Shown: in pieces, positions 49,262-58,867 of the stretch | Layout of the letters: every line of letters starts with the position of its first letter | How positions within the stretch are numbered: position 1 is the first letter of the stretch | Source of the DNA: Gracilibacillus alcaliphilus | Lineage (GTDB): Bacteria; Bacillota; Bacilli; Bacillales; Amphibacillaceae | Assembly (NCBI RefSeq): GCF_016909015.1 | Contig: NZ_JAFBFA010000005.1 | Location: 62,001 to 126,000 of the forward strand | Reading direction: 5' to 3' | DNA: 64,000 bases | Translations under genes and position numbers: made by a program | Notes under the pieces: model-generated | The model's database searches: none | The model's input: the letters and a program-made list of their open reading frames with translations, nothing else | Told to the model about the DNA's origin: nothing

Positions 49262-50784
49262 GTTTGGATTCGCTCCTTTATCTGTGAGAGTGTTAATCCG
49301 TATTTTTCAACCATGGTAGAATTATGAAGTAGACCATCAGCAGCCCTTCTTGTGATTTTGAAGGTTCTTTGTGAGAGATCGCATGTATTAGTAGCTGCGA
49401 CTAAGCTTACTATATCATCATGCACAGCGGCTAATTCAAATAAGTGTGTGACATATAGACACATTGTATTTTTTCTCATTAATTTTCGCAGTGTTTTCTT
49501 ACCCATAGCATAAGCATCACGAGTAGTTGTGGAGGAAAAGAGTTCGTTCAAAATAATGACGCTGTCACAAGTAGCGTTATCAAGAATATTTTCAAGACGA
49601 GTTAACTCATCTATTAATTTCCCTGCATTTGTTCCCGTTTCTTCTTTGGAAGGAAAATGGGTAAAGAGCTTATCGAATAAAAAGACTTTTGCTTGTTTAC
49701 TTGGTACTGGACAACCAATTGAACTTAAGTAAAGAATTTGTCCAAGAGATCTAGCAAAGGTCGTTTTCCCCCCTTGATTTGGTCCAGTTAGTACACAGAG
49801 GCGTTCATTTGGATTAAGGGTGAAATCATTACCAATAACCTTCTTATCCACATGTAATTCTGAAGTAGCCAAAGAGAGATCATACCCTGCTATAATATGC
49901 AGCTCTTTTTGATTGGAGATTTCAGGATAGCAGTAGCGTAAGCCCTGATGTTTTAAAGTTCGGAAATATTGTAAGCAAGCAATATAGAACTGGAGCTCAT
50001 GGTCAAAGTTCATGATAGAATCATTAATGAAGTGAGCATACTTGGAATAATAAGGTTTTAGTTTGCCAAAAGGCTTCGGAAAATGTTTTCTCAAGATAGT
50101 TTGCAATTCCTTTTCGGCTTCGGAAAGTTGTACCCCGGCAAAAAGCTGAAGGGAAGAATCTCCTGCAAGTTCAACTTCTTGTTTAAAAGCCCTGCTTAAT
50201 GACTGACAATAATCATTTTCATTATCGTCTGGATAGATTAAAATATTGTCTTCTTCAATGAACATACTGTATTGTATTTGGTCGAATTCCTTCCGCAGTG
50301 CTAATGTATCTTTGTCCAGCATGGTAAAGTCAGTCGTACTAATATAATAAGTCAACCATTTATAAAATCGTCGCAGTCCAAGTGATTGCAAATGAATGGC
50401 AGACAATGAACTATGTAATTCTTTAACAGCAAAACAATAAATATAGGCTGCATCTAACAGCCACTTATATTGTTGATATTTCTCATTGCTGGATTTGCTG
50501 TAATCTGCATACTTCCGCACTTTTCTCATGTCTCGTGAGAAAGTTTCGAGTGGTTCTAACAATAAACAATCGATTTCCTCCATGATAGCCGTACGATACT
50601 TAATGGCGTCAATGGTTGATAGTTTGTTATAAAACAGCGGAAACAGGTCATATTCGTCATTGTTCTTTACAATATCTTGAATAATGGTATGTATGTGAAT
50701 GTCATGAAAAAAATCAGAAGTGCTATGCCCTTGTTTGATACTGGTTGGGGAATTATTGTGAAATAAAATACTGTGATATAACAT
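49258..50784 (-). CDS. MutS-like ATPase, first of a pair
   Basis: 508 aa. The MutS domain V shows Walker A LTGPNQGGKTTFARSLG at about 332-348, GTNAGKLIDELTRLENIL, Walker B VIILNELFSSTTTRDAY and YVTHLFELA. The N-terminal part is helical with no recognised domain. The ATG at 50784 was chosen; its SD AAAGGAG lies 13 bases upstream, which is long, and a GTG at 50823 is upstream of that SD. It is homologous to, but clearly diverged from, the downstream partner. The locus is divergent from an ABC exporter pair. Confidence 0.8.
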   Translation of the reverse strand: MLYHSILFHNNSPTSIKQGHSTSDFFHDIHIHTIIQDIVKNNDEYDLFPLFYNKLSTIDAIKYRTAIMEEIDCLLLEPLETFSRDMRKVRKYADYSKSSNEKYQQYKWLLDAAYIYCFAVKELHSSLSAIHLQSLGLRRFYKWLTYYISTTDFTMLDKDTLALRKEFDQIQYSMFIEEDNILIYPDDNENDYCQSLSRAFKQEVELAGDSSLQLFAGVQLSEAEKELQTILRKHFPKPFGKLKPYYSKYAHFINDSIMNFDHELQFYIACLQYFRTLKHQGLRYCYPEISNQKELHIIAGYDLSLATSELHVDKKVIGNDFTLNPNERLCVLTGPNQGGKTTFARSLGQILYLSSIGCPVPSKQAKVFLFDKLFTHFPSKEETGTNAGKLIDELTRLENILDNATCDSVIILNELFSSTTTRDAYAMGKKTLRKLMRKNTMCLYVTHLFELAAVHDDIVSLVAATNTCDLSQRTFKITRRAADGLLHNSTMVEKYGLTLSQIKERIQT

Positions 50785-51190
50785 TGCTTTCCACAAGCTC
50801 CTTTCTTTTTTTCTATTACCCACGAAAGATATTTATCTAAATTATTACACAAATAACACATGCTTACAACCTGAGAAAGCCCTCAACCATATAACAATTG
50901 TATACTTAATTTTATACTATATAAATCAAGTTTCGGACATGATTCAAGATATAGTGTAAAAAAGGATTGTGTATCAGTGTGAAGTAATGGATTTCATAAA
51001 TAATCAAAAAAGTCGTTTATTGTTCATCCGCCAATTTTTCTTGTGAATATTTGCTTGTATGAAAAACTCCAATATACGAGAATTTGCCTTTTTTTCGTTA
51101 ATATTTGGTAAAATAGTAGACATAGAAACTGGAGTATATAAACCTTTACACCATAATCTATATTTAAAATTTGGGAGAGGGAGTTGTGTA
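50785..51190. other. Divergent intergenic region, MutS-like pair / ABC pair
   Basis: About 400 AT-rich bases. They should hold the promoters of both operons; TTGCCT with TAAAAT at 51084-51114 (19-base spacing) is a candidate for the ABC operon, and TTGTAA with TAATAA on the minus strand near 50850 for the other. No further gene is supportable. Confidence 0.4.
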
Positions 51191-52930
51191 ATGGAGATTC
51201 TTTCCACTTCAAATGTTTTCATAAGATTGCTTAGAATGGGCAAACGTTATGTCATCTGGTACATTATCCTATGCCTTCTAACAGTTATTCTATCTTTATT
51301 AAGCGTAGCTACGGCAGAAATGTTTAATAGACTGGCCAATGCGGCAGTAGATAAAAATATGAGCCTGCTGATAAATACAGTGTTTTTGGCGGTTGGTATA
51401 TTAATCGTAAATCTAACAGTAGCCATTTTAAAGAAAGTGTTATCTGAACGCCTGATGCTTCGTTCTACCCTTTATATGCAATCCAACGTATTAAAGAATA
51501 CATTGAATACGAAAATGACTAATTTGGATAAGTATCATACGGGGGATATTATTAATAGAATCACTGATTCTGTTCAAGAGGCACAAGCTGGTGTAAATAT
51601 TAAATCTCAGGAAGTGCTTGGAAATGTACTGCAGATCATATTTCTACTGTCCTATTTTTCTTTTATTAATATACCTCTAACAGTAGGGGCGTTATTGCTA
51701 GCTGTAATATTACCCATGATCATTAATTTGGTTTCTAAACCCATGAGAAATCTCTATGAATCAAGGCAACATGCAATAGGAGAAAAAGAATCATTTATTC
51801 AGGATGTCATTCAAGGGGCAGAAGTGGTTAGGAGTTATTCATTGACGGAAAGAATGAAGCGTGCACTAGAGCGTAAATACAATCAGTATCTAAAATACCA
51901 CTTTAAAGTTCAAAGGTATGAGGTTGCCCTGTTTCGAAGTCACACATTAATATGGTTGTTAGGCATTTTATATATATTTGGTTATGGTGGTTATTTGGTT
52001 TCGATCAATCAACTAAATGTGGGTGATGTTGTGGCTTTTGCCATTTCGTTCGAAAGATTGGCGTTTCCTCTTTCAGGGTTAGCTGGGATATGGTCTCAGT
52101 TTCAACATTCATTATCACATGGACGCCGTATATTTGAATTACTGGATTTATCAAAAGAGCAAAAGCTGAAAGAGATAAATAGAACAACTCAGATCGAGGA
52201 TATCCATATCGAAGATGTTTATTTTTCCTATCATCAAAATCAAGCCTCATTAAAGGGGATCTCGATGACGCTGCAAAAGGGAAAATCAACCGCTCTTATT
52301 GGTCCAAGCGGAAGCGGTAAAAGTACACTGGCTAATCTATTGTTAGCATTGTATGAACCGAGTAAAGGAAACATATACTATGGAGTTGATTGTCTTCAGG
52401 ATTTGGATATTTCAGATTGGAGGAGCCGTATTGCCTATATCCCGCAAGAGCCTGTTTTGTTTACAGGAACTATATTCGAAAATATAGCGATAGGAAAAGA
52501 AGGAGCCACTTTGGAAGAGGTAATCTCTGCAGCGAAATCAGCACAAATACATAATTCGATAAGCAATACACGGAAGCAATATGACAGTGTGATTGGTGAG
52601 GATGGTTTGCAGCTTTCGGGAGGGGAACAACAAAGGATTACTATTGCACGAGCATTTTTATCCAATCCAGACATTGTTATTCTGGATGAACCTACCTCAT
52701 CTTTAGATAACACAAATGAAAGGTTGATTGTCGAACAATTACTTGAGATTTTTAAGGGAAAGACCATACTGATTATTTCTCATCGATTAGCAACGATTCA
52801 ACATGCAGATCATAGTGCATTTATGGAGGATGGACAGATTATAGAATCAGGCAGCCATCAAGAATTAATGCAAAAAAAGGGGAAGTTTTACAAGATGTAC
52901 TATGACGGCCAAAAGGAGGGAGTAATTTGA
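51191..52930 (+). CDS. ABC exporter half-transporter 1
   Basis: 579 aa with fused membrane and ATPase domains. Six membrane helices lie in about 20-300 (YVIWYIILCLLTVILSLLSV, LLINTVFLAVGILIVNLTVA, FLLSYFSFINIPLTVGALLL and others). The nucleotide domain has Walker A GPSGSGKST at about 371, LSGGEQQRITIARAF, Walker B IVILDEPTSSLD and ISHRLATI. It is intact on both ATP motifs. The ATG at 51191 follows GAGGGAG; an earlier ATG at 51059 lies before the promoter. It overlaps the next half-transporter by four bases, suggesting a heterodimeric drug or peptide exporter. Confidence 0.9.
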   Translation: MEILSTSNVFIRLLRMGKRYVIWYIILCLLTVILSLLSVATAEMFNRLANAAVDKNMSLLINTVFLAVGILIVNLTVAILKKVLSERLMLRSTLYMQSNVLKNTLNTKMTNLDKYHTGDIINRITDSVQEAQAGVNIKSQEVLGNVLQIIFLLSYFSFINIPLTVGALLLAVILPMIINLVSKPMRNLYESRQHAIGEKESFIQDVIQGAEVVRSYSLTERMKRALERKYNQYLKYHFKVQRYEVALFRSHTLIWLLGILYIFGYGGYLVSINQLNVGDVVAFAISFERLAFPLSGLAGIWSQFQHSLSHGRRIFELLDLSKEQKLKEINRTTQIEDIHIEDVYFSYHQNQASLKGISMTLQKGKSTALIGPSGSGKSTLANLLLALYEPSKGNIYYGVDCLQDLDISDWRSRIAYIPQEPVLFTGTIFENIAIGKEGATLEEVISAAKSAQIHNSISNTRKQYDSVIGEDGLQLSGGEQQRITIARAFLSNPDIVILDEPTSSLDNTNERLIVEQLLEIFKGKTILIISHRLATIQHADHSAFMEDGQIIESGSHQELMQKKGKFYKMYYDGQKEGVI

Positions 52931-54672
52931 AAAACAAATTAAGTGCATTTACCCTTACCAGACATATGATGAAATATTCGAAACCCTATTCATTCATATT
53001 TATATTGGCCACTCTATTAATCAGTATAGATATCTTATTTAGTGTAGGAAATACATGGATTCAACAGTTTTTTATAAATCTTATTGATGAAGGTTCGCTT
53101 GAGAGATTATTGACTTTTGTACAAATAAGCTTAGCTGTCGGCCTGGGCTGTTTGGCGATGATGGTTATCCAGTTTATTTTAAGAAACTATACGATCTCTT
53201 ATATTTCTAGAGACTTCACGCTTGATTTTTTTGAAGAGTGTAACAAAATCCCTCTTCTAGAGGCAAATAGGTATTCGTCAGGTGATTTAGTCAACAGGAT
53301 CAACAAAGATGCTCCTGCTGCCAGCGAAATTATAGATTTTCTTGTATTTAATATATTGTTCCATATCTTGATGTCAGCTGTTGTGTTTATATACTTAGCT
53401 CGAATTGATTTACTTTTGGCATTGTTAGCCTTAATTGGCGGGCCAGCGTCATTTTTGATTGGAAAGCTTTTCGATATGAAAATCCGCTCAGTCACTGTCG
53501 AGGCTCAAAAAAAGGATGCAGATGTCAGAAATATATTACAAGAAATGATGCAAGGAGTGAAAGTGGTTAAGTCCCTATGTATAGAGAAAATAATGCATCG
53601 CAAATATACAGTAGAAAGAGATAAACAAAACAAGTTGTTCATGAAAAGAGCATTATTAACATCCTTTCGGGAACAAAGTATTGAATTTTCTTTTAATGCC
53701 ATCGCATACACCTGTACTTTTTTTGTAGCTGTGGCGGCAATTCAAAATGAAATCACTCCTGGACAAGTATTAGCTTTCTTGTTTCTGACAATGCGGTTAA
53801 TGGGGCCGTTTCTTGGCATTGCTCAAATGTGGAGTTCATTGCAAATGGCTTTAGGAGCTGGGGATAGAGTTGATAAGATAGGAAATTTATTTAAAAACAA
53901 GGATGAAAATGACATAGATGTGGAAGCTGATCAAAGCGTATCAAATTTTACCAGTCCTGCTATCCAGATTGCAAACGGAAAGTTTTCTTATCAAAAAGAC
54001 AAGGAATTATTTAATCATTTTAATTTGACAATAGATTCAGGAAGCTCGGTTGCGATTGTTGGGCCAAGTGGTTCCGGCAAATCTACACTTGCTAAATTAT
54101 GTGGTGGACTATATGAATTAGACAGTGGAAACATGGAGATTTTCGGTCAATCTTTAAATGAAAACCAAGAAAAAGTGAGAAGTAATATTGCATATGTTCC
54201 TCAAACTCCTTATTTATTCTCGGGAACCATTGTAGAAAATATTGAACTGGGAAGTAAGGAAAACACGACAATGAATGATGTTATAGAAGCAAGTAATCTT
54301 GCCAATGCAAATGGTTTTATTGCTACATTAGACCAACAGTATGATACCGCAATTAGAGAAAAAGGATCTTCACTGTCAGGCGGGCAGCGTCAAAGAATTG
54401 CTCTAGCAAGAGCCTTTATACGCAATGCTCCTATTATTATTCTTGATGAAGTTACATCTGCCTTGGATAATGAGTCGGAGAATCTAATTTCGCAGTCCAT
54501 TCTTCAGTTGTTGGATAGAGGGAGCACCGTTTTATTTATCACACACAATTTATCATTAGCACAAAAAGCAGATCGAATTATTGTTATGGAGAATGGACAA
54601 ATCGTTGAAGATGGGGACCATGAAAGCTTGCTTAGTTTAAAGGGCCTTTATGCACAATTAAGGGGAGGATGA
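52927..54672 (+). CDS. ABC exporter half-transporter 2
   Basis: 581 aa, same architecture. Membrane helices in about 15-300 (FIFILATLLISIDILFSVG, ISLAVGLGCLAMMVIQFIL, ILMSAVVFIYLARIDLLLAL). Walker A GPSGSGKST at about 379, LSGGQRQRIALARAF, Walker B IIILDEVTSALDN (E then V, as in non-canonical partners it retains Glu), ITHNLSLAQ with N in place of the usual R after H. TTG start at 52927 with AGGAGGGAG upstream. The partner of half-transporter 1 by overlap and size; substrate unknown. Confidence 0.9.
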   Translation: MKNKLSAFTLTRHMMKYSKPYSFIFILATLLISIDILFSVGNTWIQQFFINLIDEGSLERLLTFVQISLAVGLGCLAMMVIQFILRNYTISYISRDFTLDFFEECNKIPLLEANRYSSGDLVNRINKDAPAASEIIDFLVFNILFHILMSAVVFIYLARIDLLLALLALIGGPASFLIGKLFDMKIRSVTVEAQKKDADVRNILQEMMQGVKVVKSLCIEKIMHRKYTVERDKQNKLFMKRALLTSFREQSIEFSFNAIAYTCTFFVAVAAIQNEITPGQVLAFLFLTMRLMGPFLGIAQMWSSLQMALGAGDRVDKIGNLFKNKDENDIDVEADQSVSNFTSPAIQIANGKFSYQKDKELFNHFNLTIDSGSSVAIVGPSGSGKSTLAKLCGGLYELDSGNMEIFGQSLNENQEKVRSNIAYVPQTPYLFSGTIVENIELGSKENTTMNDVIEASNLANANGFIATLDQQYDTAIREKGSSLSGGQRQRIALARAFIRNAPIIILDEVTSALDNESENLISQSILQLLDRGSTVLFITHNLSLAQKADRIIVMENGQIVEDGDHESLLSLKGLYAQLRGG

Positions 54673-54674
54673 AG

Positions 54675-54953
54675 ATGTTAAAGCGAAGATATGGCGACCG
54701 TTCGGAATGGAAACGTGTAACTGATAGAGAGTACGTACAATCATTTTTTGATACAGAAGGATTCAATGGTTATGTTACCTTACTAAAAGTAAATAAGGTT
54801 TCTGCACCATTACATGTTCAATATGGAGATGAGCAAGTTTGTATTGTTGATAATGGTTTTATGTGGATTCAACATTTTCCAACAAATGAACGACATTCCT
54901 TAACAACTATAAAGAGACTTAGGATTAAAACGAGCAACCCCTGTTTTACGTGA
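54675..54953 (+). pseudogene. DUF402-family protein, truncated
   Basis: The first 75 or so codons match a DUF402 protein: RRYGDRSEWKRVTDREYVQS, YVTLLKVNKVSAPLHVQYGD, VDNGFMWIQHFPTNERHSLT. Intact members run to about 175 aa. After about 54905 the reading frame turns into unrelated codons where the next NUDIX fragment begins. SD GGGGAGG and coupling to the ABC operon are still present. A deletion joined the two genes. Confidence 0.65.
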
Positions 54954-55308
54954 AGTATGGTGTTATATTGGAGGGAGTATTGAAGAAGGGGAAAAAGCTT
55001 GGGAATTTGCCCTAAGAGAAATTGAAGAAAAGACTGGAATCACAAAGGTTTCATTATACACTTCTAATAAATTTGATCAGTTTTACTCACCTAATGAGAA
55101 CTATATTTATATTGCCCCCGTATTTGTTGGATATGTGGATGTGGAACAGCATGTAATATTAAACTATGAACATAGTGAATATAAATGGCTGAGTTTTAAT
55201 GAAGCGATGGAACAAGTTGCCTTGCCAGGAAACGATGAAGTCCTTACTTTTATTGAAAAACATTTTGTAAAGAGAATTCCAATGGAATTGTTACGTGTTG
55301 GAAAATAA
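54913..55308 (+). pseudogene. NUDIX hydrolase, 5' end missing
   Basis: 131 codons after a stop at 54910, without a start codon. The NUDIX box reads GSIEEGEKAWEFALREIEEK then TGI (one substitution, K for E, in the REUxEE core). YIYIAPVFVGYVD, EYKWLSFNEAME and LPGNDEVLTFIEKHF follow as in dNTP pyrophosphohydrolases. The N-terminal roughly 25 residues were lost in the deletion that also removed the end of the DUF402 gene. Confidence 0.7.
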
Positions 55309-55407
55309 GCCTGCTTTAAACACTATCCTTAATCAACAGATTTTAACGGTATTATTAATCACAGTACCTGAGACAAAACAATTATAGGAATTTTAAGGAG
55401 AATAAAG

Positions 55408-56032
55408 ATGGGAAATGAATATTTTAAAATATTTGATGAAGATAGAAATGAAATAGGAGTTGCGTCCCGTAACGAGGTACATAGGTTTGGATATTGGCAT
55501 GAGACTTTTTATTGTTGGTTTGTGACGAAACAGCGAGATACAGATTACATCTATTTACAACTCCGCAGCGATTTCAAGGAAGATTACCCTAACCTTTTAG
55601 ATATTACTGTTGCAGGTCATTTAATGGCTGATGAAATGGTTCAAGATGGTGTTAGGGAGATAAAAGAAGAAGTAGGTATTGATATCCCATTTAAAGATTT
55701 AGTGCAGTTAGGGGTAATTGATTATTGTGTGATAAAAGAAGACTTTATGGACAAAGAATTAGCACATGTTTTTCTATACAAGAGCGAGCATACGCTTGAT
55801 GACTTTATTGTTCAATCAGATGAAGTTTCAGGTATAGTTATAGTAAAGTTTAGAGATTTTAGTGAATTATGGTTAGGTGAAAGGAAGACAATTAAGGTTA
55901 GTGGATTTAAAATAGATAAAGAAGGTAATAGAGGCCATGTATGTCGAGAACGTCGGCAAGAATAGATTTGTTCCCCATCAAATTTCATTTTACAAAGAAG
56001 TTATAGAAAAAATAAAAGAAAAATTACAGTGA
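55408..56032 (+). pseudogene. NUDIX (IDI-like) hydrolase with C-terminal frameshift
   Basis: Frame 1 encodes 185 aa with the IDI/YfcD-like start YFKIFDEDRNEIGVASRNEV and the NUDIX box AGHLMADEMVQDGVREIKEE then VGI. Around 55930-55965 the sequence leaves the family frame; the expected tail continues in another frame as GKNRFVPHQISFYKEVIEKI up to a stop at 56030-56032. A one- or two-base indel therefore separates about 25 codons. The catalytic box is intact, so the short product might still fold; sequencing error is the alternative. Confidence 0.65.
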
Positions 56033-56270
56033 TATATAGATGAATTCCACAACTCTTGCAACAGTTTATCTGAGGTTTTAGTAGGGGGGAAGGTCTGCGT
56101 CTAACTAAAATAAATATATGATTTAGAGTTTTTTTCTAGTTCAATCCATTCATATTCCCCATTTTAAGCAAAGTCTATTTTACAATAGTGTATTATTCTA
56201 TATGAAAATGTTTGTCTTGTTAACAAGGTAGAATGGGATACATACATCTATTTTAAGAGGAGGAAAAGTA

Positions 56271-56780
56271 ATGAAAAAGCCGGAAGATATTACAATAGAA
56301 TCCTTGAAATTTGGAGATAATGGATCCATTCCAAATCATCCAACATATTCGTTGCTGTTGTATAAAAATGTGATGACTTTTGATGATAATCCTAAAGATG
56401 TGCTGACAAAAAACAAATGGCTTGATGCATGGCGCGGGAGTGTTGCTCCTTATCATCACTATCACAGTAACTCACATGAAGCACTTATTGTGGCTGACGG
56501 GGCGGCCATACTTCAAGTTGGAGGTGAACAGGGACAACAAGTGCACGTAGAGCAAGGGGATGCTATTATTCTGCCAGCGGGTTTTGGTCACAAGTTAATA
56601 GAAAGCAATGCAGATTTTGCTGTTATTGGTGCCTATCCAAACGGACAAAGCTATGATTTTTGTTACGGCAAGGCAGATGAACGACCTGAAAAACTAGCTA
56701 ATATTAAAAAAGTACCCTTGCCAGAGGCAGATCCAGTGTTTGGGAAAGTGGGGCCTTTGTTTTCGTATTGGGCAGAATGA
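56271..56780 (+). CDS. Cupin-domain protein (YjlB-like)
   Basis: 169 aa single cupin. Motif 1 is YHHYHSNSHEALIVADGAA (metal-binding His/Glu), motif 2 is VEQGDAIILPAGFGHKLIES. The N-terminus contains NHPTYSLLLYKNV. Proteins of this type are soluble and of unknown substrate; some are assumed to be metal-dependent isomerases or dioxygenases. The SD GAGGAGG precedes the ATG. It converges with the MFS gene and shares its terminator. 56033-56270 upstream contains no supportable gene. Confidence 0.85.
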   Translation: MKKPEDITIESLKFGDNGSIPNHPTYSLLLYKNVMTFDDNPKDVLTKNKWLDAWRGSVAPYHHYHSNSHEALIVADGAAILQVGGEQGQQVHVEQGDAIILPAGFGHKLIESNADFAVIGAYPNGQSYDFCYGKADERPEKLANIKKVPLPEADPVFGKVGPLFSYWAE

Positions 56781-56839
56781 AAAGCTGACTGTTTGCTTCA
56801 TCTTTTCAGCCAACTGTTGTGTCAGTCTATCCCCAGTAA

Positions 56840-56882
56840 AAATAAAAGCTTGCCGTTGACCAACAACGGCAAGCTTTTATTT
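56840..56882. terminator. Bidirectional terminator between cupin and MFS genes
   Basis: A perfect 19-pair stem: AAATAAAAGCTTGCCGTTG (56840-56858) and its complement (56864-56882), loop ACCAA, with A-rich and T-rich flanks for both strands. Confidence 0.93.
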
Positions 56883-56961
56883 AATCTGCCAACATATATT
56901 ATCATCCAATACACGTTTATTATTAACTAATGCATATGGGCGAACGGCAGCCTCTCCATTT

Positions 56962-58179
56962 TTATCTGGAGGAAAAAGTATGGGAATGGTATCGTTTGGC
57001 ATTTGGTTCATGTTCATATCGATACCAAGCAATCAGCATGATAAAGCCGCAAAGAATAAGTAACAGGCCAGTTGTTAAAAAGACCGAGGAGAATCCCCAA
57101 GTTGCGGCAATTGTACCGCCTAGCATGGGACCAATAATATTACCGAAAAAGCGTAAACTAGTATCATAGCCAAGCACTTCCCCCTGTGTAGATAAAGGGG
57201 CTTCTTTACGAATATAAGCTACTCGGATAGGAATAATCCCGCCAAGGAATAAACCGAGTAAGAATCGTAAAACGACTAATTGCCAAATATTTGTGATGAA
57301 CATGCCTGGTAAATAGACCAAGCCAGAAACAAATAGCATGACAATTAATACTTTGGTGTAGCCATGTTTATCTCCAATTATTCCCCAGCGCCTTGTCATC
57401 ATTAAATTTCCGACACCAGTTGCTGAGAAAGCAATACCGGCAAAAAATGCCAGATTGACTGGCCCATGAATGTGTTCAACAAATAACGATAAGATTGGCT
57501 GTACACTAAAGTGCGCTATTTGTACAAGGGCAGACATCAATAGGACAATCAATAAGATTGGTTTATTTAGAATATACTGCAGGACTGCTTTTCGGGAGTA
57601 TTTTTTTGTATCTTCTTCTTTTGAAAATTTAACCTGCATTTCTTTAACACCGAATATGACAAGTAATCCGGATATAAAGATAGTTACTGCTACCCATTTA
57701 AAGGTGCTGGAATAACCAAATGCATCTGCCAGCGCCCCGCCCAGTAACGGTCCCATCAGAGAACCAGTAATTGTTCCGGTCTGCAAGGTGCCTAATACTT
57801 TACCTGCAACTTCTTTAGGTGTTTGTGTTGAAATAAACGCTTGGGACATTGGAATAAATCCAGTTACAATCCCCATTAAAAAACGTAATAGAAATAACTG
57901 CCATACCGCTGTGACAAATCCCATTAAAAATACCGAAATCCCAATTCCTAACGCTGACATAATCATTAGACGTTTTCTTCCAAAACGATCGCCGATTCTT
58001 CCCCAAATGGGTGCAAATATAAATGCACTGATGAAAGTAACGGCAAAGGTTATCCCTGACCATGTTTGTACATAGGATTCAGAAAAGTTCCCCATTGACT
58101 GAATATACAAGGAAATAAAAGGCACAACCATTGTCATGCTTCCGCTAATAAAGAAATTAGCCAGCCACATAATCACCAA
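56962..58179 (-). CDS. MFS drug-efflux-type transporter
   Basis: 405 aa, about 12 membrane helices. The N-terminal half has GRIGDRFGRKRLMIMSALG, the loop 2-3 signature of the MFS, and LMGPLLGGALADAFG, motif C of antiporters. The second half repeats this with GIIGDKHGYTKVL and IIGPMLGGTIAATWG. Such proteins export drugs by proton antiport, but the substrate is unknown. The start is uncertain: TTG at 58179 or GTG at 58176 with GGAGT at long spacing. The frame stays open upstream, where NTHPGVKRNL resembles the usual N-terminus and an ATT after AAGAAGG could serve. Confidence 0.9.
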   Translation of the reverse strand: MVIMWLANFFISGSMTMVVPFISLYIQSMGNFSESYVQTWSGITFAVTFISAFIFAPIWGRIGDRFGRKRLMIMSALGIGISVFLMGFVTAVWQLFLLRFLMGIVTGFIPMSQAFISTQTPKEVAGKVLGTLQTGTITGSLMGPLLGGALADAFGYSSTFKWVAVTIFISGLLVIFGVKEMQVKFSKEEDTKKYSRKAVLQYILNKPILLIVLLMSALVQIAHFSVQPILSLFVEHIHGPVNLAFFAGIAFSATGVGNLMMTRRWGIIGDKHGYTKVLIVMLFVSGLVYLPGMFITNIWQLVVLRFLLGLFLGGIIPIRVAYIRKEAPLSTQGEVLGYDTSLRFFGNIIGPMLGGTIAATWGFSSVFLTTGLLLILCGFIMLIAWYRYEHEPNAKRYHSHTFSSR

Positions 58180-58867
58180 GTTCCGTTTTACTCCTGGATG
58201 CGTATTAATAACGTTCCAACCTTCTTTCTAGCTTTTTACCATAAATTACAGATTATATGTATTCAGAATGGTATAAGTATCTGAGTACATATGAAAAAGG
58301 CATAAGTGCTAATGCCCCATACCTTTTCTTACTATATCTGCAACCGTCCGTTTAAGTTCCAACATTCACTATATAATTTCCAGCCGTAAAATTTCCGTCA
58401 TGATGAAACGGTGGGATACGAAACTCCCAAATTTATTTCGTTACCCTAAATATACGCTAATATGAACTAAATGAAAAGTTTTCTGCTCAAGGAGGCAATC
58501 CCATTCTATACCTTCAAAAACCCTCCAATAATAATAGGCTTTTCAACTGCTGTTGTGTTGCTGTAACTTACCTTCTGGAGATACAGTTCCTCATTGCCTT
58601 TTTAACTTCATAATAGGAAGAAAGAAGCTGGTCTCACTGTCTGCAGCAGTACTTGAATGCAATCCCTCCTTTTTAATATTTAGCTGAATGAATGTCGTGA
58701 TCATAGATGTACTTTTTAACAACAAAAACATACAAATCACCTTACATCTATTGTAAGTGTTTCTAGACAGCTAAACTTGTTATGATATTTATATAATGCA
58801 ATGATTAATTCTCAGATCATTTCAGTGAATTTGATTAATATTAAATGGGGAGAAGGAGTGCTATTTT
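58180..58867. other. Divergent intergenic region, MFS / BceAB-like operon
   Basis: About 690 bases without a supportable gene. GGCAT-N8-ATGCC near 58291-58311 is a short hairpin. The right end contains the palindrome annotated at 58741 and the promoter of the transporter operon. Confidence 0.5.
58741..58757 (+). promoter_or_regulatory. Palindrome, candidate BceR-like operator
   Basis: CTTACA-TCTAT-TGTAAG. BceR-type regulators bind inverted repeats of the form TnACA and TGTAA separated by about four bases; here the gap is five. It lies 111 bases upstream of the transporter ATG, where such operators are usually found, with TATAAT at 58791-58796 between. Confidence 0.5.
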
